A DNA stretch of 8,911 bases from Bacteroidales bacterium. GTDB lineage: Bacteria > Bacteroidota > Bacteroidia > Bacteroidales > DTU049. Below are positions 5,723-8,911 of the stretch, one piece after another. The stretch is from positions 1 to 8,911 of the forward strand of contig JASEGF010000078.1 in the NCBI GenBank assembly GCA_030017935.1. The letters are read 5' to 3'. How positions within the stretch are numbered: the first letter of the stretch is position 1; every line of letters begins with the position of its first letter. The translations under genes and the position numbers were made by a program. The notes beneath the pieces were generated by a model that was not told the DNA's origin, made no database searches, and worked only from the letters and a program-made list of their open reading frames with translations.

Positions 5723-5860
5723 AAACTTTATTTTTAAAAATGTAATGGATTTTGTTTAAAAATTTACGATTTCCTTTTCGTGAGAGGGAGATTTTATAAT
5801 TGCACATAAAATTTTTGCGGTTATGAGCAAGTTTTAATGGCATATAAGCCGCTGTTAGTG
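5712..5860 (-). repeat. R2 intergenic repeat, full copy b
   Basis: This is the homologue of 3022-3165, in the same orientation. On the minus strand it begins CACTAACAGCGGCTTATATG, 7 nt after the HNH gene stop. GCGG-C-TTAT then faces ATAACCGC in a stem with one bulged C. The conserved TTTTATGTGCAATTATAAAA hairpin and a CCCTCTCAC...AAGGAAA block follow, and it ends with TTTTATATTTG. Near the outer-membrane gene start, CATAAATAAGACGTTA could pair with the opening TAAC...CTTATATG, which recalls the folded ends of an integron attC site but is not diagnostic. Confidence 0.72.
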
Positions 5861-5867
5861 TTTAGTT

Positions 5868-6344
5868 TTATTCATCTTTTTTCCATTCAATATGACCATT
5901 GACATTATATTTTTCATATGTATTTAAAATATCTTCACAAAATTTTTGAGTTTCTTTATCACCTAATCTTTTAGAGGTTTCCCATAATCTAATAAACATC
6001 TTTTTACCACTTTCTGTTTGATTATAATTTTTCTTTCGAAAATTGCATAGTGAACACAATGTTTGTCCATTTTCCAAAGTTGCTTTTCCTCCTTTATCTT
6101 TGGGTAAAATGTGATCAACGTGAAGTTCATAGCCTTCTCTTTCGGTTCTTCCACAAACAACGCACTTATACCCATCTCTTTCTAGAATAAGTTTTTTTAG
6201 TTCAGGTGTAAAATCATATAATTCTTTTTTTGAAACATAATCAGGATCATATTTATATACTCCTTTTGTTACCTTAATTAAAAATCCTTCTTGATGTAAT
6301 TTCCTTATAGCTCTCCATGTATCCCTTGGTTTTTTTTCTACCAT
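5868..6344 (-). CDS. HNH endonuclease, C-terminal part of a frameshifted gene
   Basis: This 158-residue frame holds the nuclease half of a restriction-type HNH enzyme. The first 35 residues (PRDTWRAIRKLHQEGFLIKV, then TKGVYKYDPDYV) look like the end of a winged-helix DNA-binding domain whose beginning lies in the other frame (6468-6274). The HNH domain spans about 53-104: C61-x2-C64, ELHVDHILP with D77 and H78, N92, then C97-x2-C100. The cysteines are expected to bind zinc, and H78 and N92 are the catalytic and metal-site positions. The partner methyltransferase gene lies just upstream, so the enzyme probably cuts DNA lacking that modification. The ATG at 6344 lies just before the A8 tract and is probably not the natural start; the joined product would be about 199 residues. 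Nuclease type is sure; the state of the gene is not. Confidence 0.85.
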   Translation of the reverse strand: MVEKKPRDTWRAIRKLHQEGFLIKVTKGVYKYDPDYVSKKELYDFTPELKKLILERDGYKCVVCGRTEREGYELHVDHILPKDKGGKATLENGQTLCSLCNFRKKNYNQTESGKKMFIRLWETSKRLGDKETQKFCEDILNTYEKYNVNGHIEWKKDE

Positions 6345-6468
6345 ATAATATTTTATATTCTTCTTCTACCCAATCAACGACAGGTCCATGTGGCAAATCT
6401 TCATTTGGGTGTTTTTTAAAATATTCAATTATTAAATCACTTATACTTTTGTTATTATTATTATTCAT
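6274..6468 (-). pseudogene. N-terminal part of the same HNH endonuclease (frameshifted)
   Basis: The frame from the ATG at 6468 begins MNNNNNKSISDLIIEYFKKH and continues PNEDLPHGPVVDWVEEEYK up to about residue 46. This is the start of the winged-helix domain that fits onto the PRDTWRAIRKLHQEGF segment of the 5868-6344 frame. After the A8 tract at 6330-6337 the reading changes to a non-homologous tail (TKGYMESYKEI..., 18 residues) and stops at 6274. The ATG lies 11 nt after the methyltransferase stop with GAGAGATAAG before it, so this is the true translation start of the endonuclease. One base fewer in the A-run would join both halves. If nothing corrects the shift, only a truncated 64-residue DNA-binding piece would be made. 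Confidence 0.75.
6330..6337 (-). other. A8 tract where the endonuclease reading frame shifts
   Basis: On the minus strand GGTAGAAAAAAAACCAAGG contains eight A residues. Upstream codons read GGT AGA AAA AAA ACC; the downstream homologous frame reads AAA AAA CCA AGG. Seven A residues would restore one open frame (G-R-K-K-P-R-D-T-W). Candidate explanations are a natural inactivating indel, phase variation, transcriptional slippage, or a sequencing or assembly error. Confidence 0.7.
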
Positions 6469-6479
6469 AACTTATCTCT

Positions 6480-7325
6480 CTATAATAACATCCCTGTTTC
6501 ATTAATAATTCTTTGTTTTGCCAGTTCACAATATTTTAAATCTATTTCTAGACCAACAGAATACCTATTAGTATTGTTTGCTGCTATTAAAGTAGTTCCG
6601 CTACCAGCAAAAGGATCAAATATAATATCATCAATAAAACTAAATAACTTAATACACCTATAAGGTAATTCAATTGGGAATGGAGCAGGATGCACAATTC
6701 TTTTTTTGCTTTCACCATTAAAAGTCCAAAGTCCATTTGTCCATTCCATAAACTCTTTTTTAGTAATATCGGAAACTTTTGAACCATTCGTCTTTTTCCA
6801 TTCATCTTTATAAAAAACTACAATTAGTTCAACTGGAGCAATTACGTAAGGAGCAGTAGCAGATAGCCATGACCCCCATGCTGTCCTCCTTGAAATATTA
6901 CCCTCATTCCATATTATCGTAGAATGATATTTCCAACCAATATTTTGAGCTAATGTTGTTAAATCTGCTCCAACACTTTTTTGTCCACCTTTATTTTTAT
7001 CTAAAGGTATATTTAAACAAAACCTCCCTTGACTTTTTGTCCAATAGAAACAATTACTCATCCATTTTTCTGAAAAATTCAAATATTCTTCATAAGTTAA
7101 ATCATCTTTATGAGAATTATATTTTATATCAACATTATAAGGTGGGGATGTAATTATTAAATCGAAAAGCTCTTTATCAAAATATGTTTTATCTAAAACA
7201 TCTCCATTAAGTAACAACGTTTTTTTATGTTGTAAGACAATTTTATCTGTAGATATAAATTTTTTACATATCATTTTGAATTTAAGTGCTTCTGAATCAA
7301 TCATGTTATTTAAATTATTTATCAT
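6480..7325 (-). CDS. Beta-class DNA amino-methyltransferase of a type II R-M system
   Basis: The protein has 281 residues. The catalytic motif IV, TSPPYN (59-64), precedes the S-adenosylmethionine site DPFAGSGTT (237-245), the order of beta-class methyltransferases. HPAPFP (212-217) precedes motif I as expected, and the variable middle, about 100-205, would contain the target-recognition region (WNEGNISRRTAWGSW, then APYVIAPVELIVVFYK). It transfers a methyl group to an exocyclic amino group, giving N4-methylcytosine or N6-methyladenine. The SPPY form is often N4-cytosine but also occurs in adenine enzymes, so I leave the base open. The HNH endonuclease frame begins 11 nt after its stop, forming a restriction-modification operon. 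ATGs at 7325 and 7304 are both possible; the first was kept. No controller gene is visible. Confidence 0.9.
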   Translation of the reverse strand: MINNLNNMIDSEALKFKMICKKFISTDKIVLQHKKTLLLNGDVLDKTYFDKELFDLIITSPPYNVDIKYNSHKDDLTYEEYLNFSEKWMSNCFYWTKSQGRFCLNIPLDKNKGGQKSVGADLTTLAQNIGWKYHSTIIWNEGNISRRTAWGSWLSATAPYVIAPVELIVVFYKDEWKKTNGSKVSDITKKEFMEWTNGLWTFNGESKKRIVHPAPFPIELPYRCIKLFSFIDDIIFDPFAGSGTTLIAANNTNRYSVGLEIDLKYCELAKQRIINETGMLL

Positions 7326-7383
7326 TGATATTTATTATCTGTCAAGTTTCACAAGTTTGTTGATGATAATTTGTGTTAATTAT

Positions 7384-7443
7384 TTACAAAGATAAAACTT
7401 TATTTTTAAACTATAATGGATTTTGTTTAAAAATTTCAGGTTT
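7384..7443 (-). repeat. R2 intergenic repeat, partial copy c
   Basis: This matches the promoter-proximal third of copies a and b. Against copy b it shares AAACTTTATTTTTAAA and TAATGGATTTTGTTTAAAAA with few differences. Against copy a it shares the 18-nt block at 7426-7443. The rest of R2, with the hairpins and CTAACA end, is absent or replaced by unrelated sequence up to palindrome D. It lies upstream of the methyltransferase. Confidence 0.65.
7387..7394 (-). promoter_or_regulatory. -7 box of a promoter for the R-M genes
   Basis: TATCTTTG on the minus strand fits TAnnTTTG. No good -33 TTTG lies 17-23 nt upstream. A start near 7380 would leave a leader of about 55 nt before the methyltransferase ATG. 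The box occupies the same place in R2c as the promoter boxes in R2a and R2b. Confidence 0.4.
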
Positions 7444-7511
7444 TAACACAAACTATGGTTTAGCTTTGCTTATCACAGGTTTTTAGACGGCCTGAAACGG
7501 TTTTGTTATTC

Positions 7512-7558
7512 GTTAATAATCATAGCACACGGTTTAACCGTGTGCTATGATTATTAAC
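7512..7558. repeat. REP-like palindrome, copy D
   Basis: This is the longest copy: perfect 23-bp arms around a single central T (47 nt). It is preceded by TTATTC and, further left, by TGAAACGGTTTT, which it shares with copy B. It lies 30 nt past the stop of the 7589-8719 glycosyltransferase. A terminator role is possible, but no T-run follows on the minus strand. Confidence 0.85.
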
Positions 7559-7588
7559 TCCAATACCTTATCCCTCATATTGCAATTC

Positions 7589-8719
7589 TTAAAATTTGTC
7601 AAGAGTAATTTTTATTTCTTCCCACATTTTTGCAGCAGATTGTTCCCAAGAGAAATTTTTAACTCTTTGCAATGCTTTGATTTTCAAATCATCATATAAT
7701 GGTTGAGAGTTTGTTAATAATATCATTGCTTCAGCAATAGAATCAGGATTAAAAGGATCTACAAGCAGGGCTGCATTACCAGCTATTTCTGGCATAGAGC
7801 TAATATTAGAGGTTATCACTGGGATACCTGACTTCATAGCTTCTACTATAGGTATTCCAAATCCTTCAAATTGTGATGGGAAAACTAGTGCAAAAGCACT
7901 GCCTACTATTTGAGCGATATCTTTATTAGAAACATTCCCTAATAGATAAATATCAGATTTGTATTCTGTATTCTTTAATTCATTATCTAAGTCTTTATCT
8001 TTATGCATCTGACCACCAACGATTATTAATGGATAGTTTTGATTTGTGTTTTTGCGAAAAATATTATAAGCTTTTATCAGATTAGCTAAATTTTTTCTTG
8101 GTGTAATAGCTCCTATAAATAAAAAATAAGGTTTGCCGTTTGAATATTTATTTCTATTAATTAATATTTCATTATCTGTCAAAGGTTTGAAATAATCAGA
8201 TGCAGCATTATACACTACTCCTACCTTATTTTTAGTAAAAGGGAAATAATCCTCAATATCTTTTTTACAAAATTCACTTACAGTAACAATGTGAGTAGCA
8301 GCTTTTAAAAATTTAGGTGTGAAATAAGTCATATATCTACGATTTAAGCCACTTAAGTAATTAGGATTATGAAAAAAATTAATATCATGCAAAACTAGTA
8401 AGGATGGACAATTTAAATGTAAGGGTAGTTCAGAATCTGGTGAGATAAATAAATCAAATTTATTTCTATTAATAAATTTTTGTAATGAAAATTGATAATA
8501 AATAAATTGTAAGATAGGATGCCTGGCGGGAGGTAATAAAACTTTAGCTTTCACATTTTCATTATAAATAAATGATGGATGGTATGGTCTATCAAATATA
8601 AAGGTAAATTCTATATCAGGGTGATCTTTTACTAATCTGCTAAAAATTTCATTAATAAAAACACCAAATCCACCTAAATTTTGATATAAAAGAAATCTAG
8701 TATTTACAGCTATTCTCAT
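7589..8719 (-). CDS. GT4-type (GT-B fold) glycosyltransferase
   Basis: The protein has 376 residues, a usual length for GT4 retaining glycosyltransferases, which move a sugar from a nucleotide donor during polysaccharide or lipopolysaccharide synthesis in the cytoplasm. The N-terminal Rossmann-like half (1-175) opens MRIAVNTRFL with a glycine-rich loop LGGFGVF (15-21) and holds LLVLHDINFF (107-116). The C-terminal half starts near 198 with FLFIGAITPRKNLANLIKAY, followed by LIIVGG, IYLLGNVSNKDIAQ and the diagnostic E-x7-E motif FEGFGIPIVEA, with E285 and E293. PVITSNISSMPEIAGNAALL (300-319) is the usual donor-site segment. There is no signal or membrane segment. The ATG at 8719 begins at the conserved first strand, so the start is firm. 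The acceptor cannot be inferred. It stands alone here, separated from the R-M genes by palindrome D. Confidence 0.92.
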   Translation of the reverse strand: MRIAVNTRFLLYQNLGGFGVFINEIFSRLVKDHPDIEFTFIFDRPYHPSFIYNENVKAKVLLPPARHPILQFIYYQFSLQKFINRNKFDLFISPDSELPLHLNCPSLLVLHDINFFHNPNYLSGLNRRYMTYFTPKFLKAATHIVTVSEFCKKDIEDYFPFTKNKVGVVYNAASDYFKPLTDNEILINRNKYSNGKPYFLFIGAITPRKNLANLIKAYNIFRKNTNQNYPLIIVGGQMHKDKDLDNELKNTEYKSDIYLLGNVSNKDIAQIVGSAFALVFPSQFEGFGIPIVEAMKSGIPVITSNISSMPEIAGNAALLVDPFNPDSIAEAMILLTNSQPLYDDLKIKALQRVKNFSWEQSAAKMWEEIKITLDKF

Positions 8720-8759
8720 GAAAAATAATATTTATTATGAATTGAATCATTATTTTTTG

Positions 8760-8767
8760 CAAAAATA
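8760..8767 (-). promoter_or_regulatory. Possible -7 box upstream of the GT4 gene
   Basis: TATTTTTG on the minus strand fits TAnnTTTG and lies about 40 nt before the ATG at 8719. No clear -33 TTTG is seen at the right distance, and the surroundings are nearly pure A/T, where chance matches are common. Confidence 0.3.
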
Positions 8768-8814
8768 GATAATTTAAAAAAATAATAAGAATAAATGATA
8801 TTAGGTTGAAATTT

Positions 8815-8843
8815 AATTAATTATAAAAAAATTATAATTAATT
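8815..8843. repeat. Perfect 12-bp A/T inverted repeat
   Basis: The arms AATTAATTATAA and TTATAATTAATT are separated by five A residues, about 95 nt upstream of the GT4 gene. It may be an operator, or simply a product of the extreme A/T content. No gene is recognised between 8720 and the right edge. Confidence 0.4.
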
Positions 8844-8911
8844 TATTGAATTAAGCATTTAATTAGTCGTCCCTTAAAAAGTCAATTTTAATATTTTATT
8901 TTAAAAAATAG

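Noticed and set aside
5712..5860. R2 as a proven integron attC site
   Set aside because: The core sequences are only partly matched, copy a has no clear closing GTT core, and no integrase is in the window; it is kept only as a hypothesis.
6587..6805. Minus-strand frame of 72 codons inside the methyltransferase
   Set aside because: It lies wholly within the methyltransferase motifs in another frame and has no protein-like features.
7340..7366. Operator for an R-M controller protein (CACAA...TTGTG)
   Set aside because: The arms are only 5 bp, and no controller gene is visible.
1972..7558. CRISPR array
   Set aside because: The palindromic repeats are irregularly spaced by 86 nt to 4.5 kb, with genes between, and no cas gene is visible.
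8868..8895. End of another minus-strand gene reading ...KIDFLRDD then stop
   Set aside because: The frame has a stop only about ten codons upstream and nothing else supports a gene.

Overview
The window reads as a chromosomal accessory stretch of a Bacteroidota (Bacteroidetes) bacterium. Three things support this: a short secreted protein with a type IX secretion (T9SS) C-terminal sorting domain, very AT-rich spacers, and promoters of the Bacteroidota kind (TTTG, about 19-20 nt, TAnnTTTG) instead of sigma70-type boxes. No rRNA, tRNA, CRISPR array, integrase or transposase gene is visible.

Layout. At the left edge, on the minus strand, a four-helix-bundle (S23/IVS-like) gene runs off the window; its N-terminal coding region is duplicated in frame just upstream. 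Next, also on the minus strand, is a small T9SS cargo protein (293-817). A divergent promoter region follows, then a plus-strand SIMPL-domain (DUF541) protein (1196-1936). The remaining genes are all on the minus strand. Reading that strand from right to left they are: a GT4-type glycosyltransferase (8719-7589); a restriction-modification pair made of a beta-type DNA methyltransferase (7325-6480) and an HNH endonuclease split by a frameshift in an A8 tract (6468-5868); an outer-membrane beta-barrel protein (5661-4813), a possible 47-residue basic small protein (4806-4663) and a GT39/ArnT-like membrane glycosyltransferase (4652-3159), which look like one operon; and a membrane-anchored protein of unknown function (2923-2174).

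Two families of intergenic repeat organise the region. The first is a perfect or near-perfect palindrome of 40-47 nt (core CATAGCACACGG...CCGTGTGCTATG), present four times between genes with a conserved left flank; it resembles REP/RAYT-type elements. The second, called R2 here, is about 145 nt, with two full copies (3022-3165 and 5712-5860) and one partial copy (7384-7443), all in the same orientation. On the minus strand each full copy begins at or just past the stop codon of one gene, contains small conserved hairpins, and ends in a Bacteroidota -7 promoter box that would drive the next gene. The R-M pair and the outer-membrane/GT39 group are therefore each bounded by direct R2 repeats, a cassette-like arrangement. 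A formal integron attC identity could not be shown.

The two glycosyltransferases and the outer-membrane protein suggest cell-envelope or surface-polysaccharide work, and the R-M pair suggests a defence island. How the SIMPL protein and the unknown membrane protein fit is not evident. The most notable points are the A8 frameshift that splits the endonuclease, the R2 modules, the palindrome family, and the in-frame N-terminal duplication of the four-helix-bundle gene.
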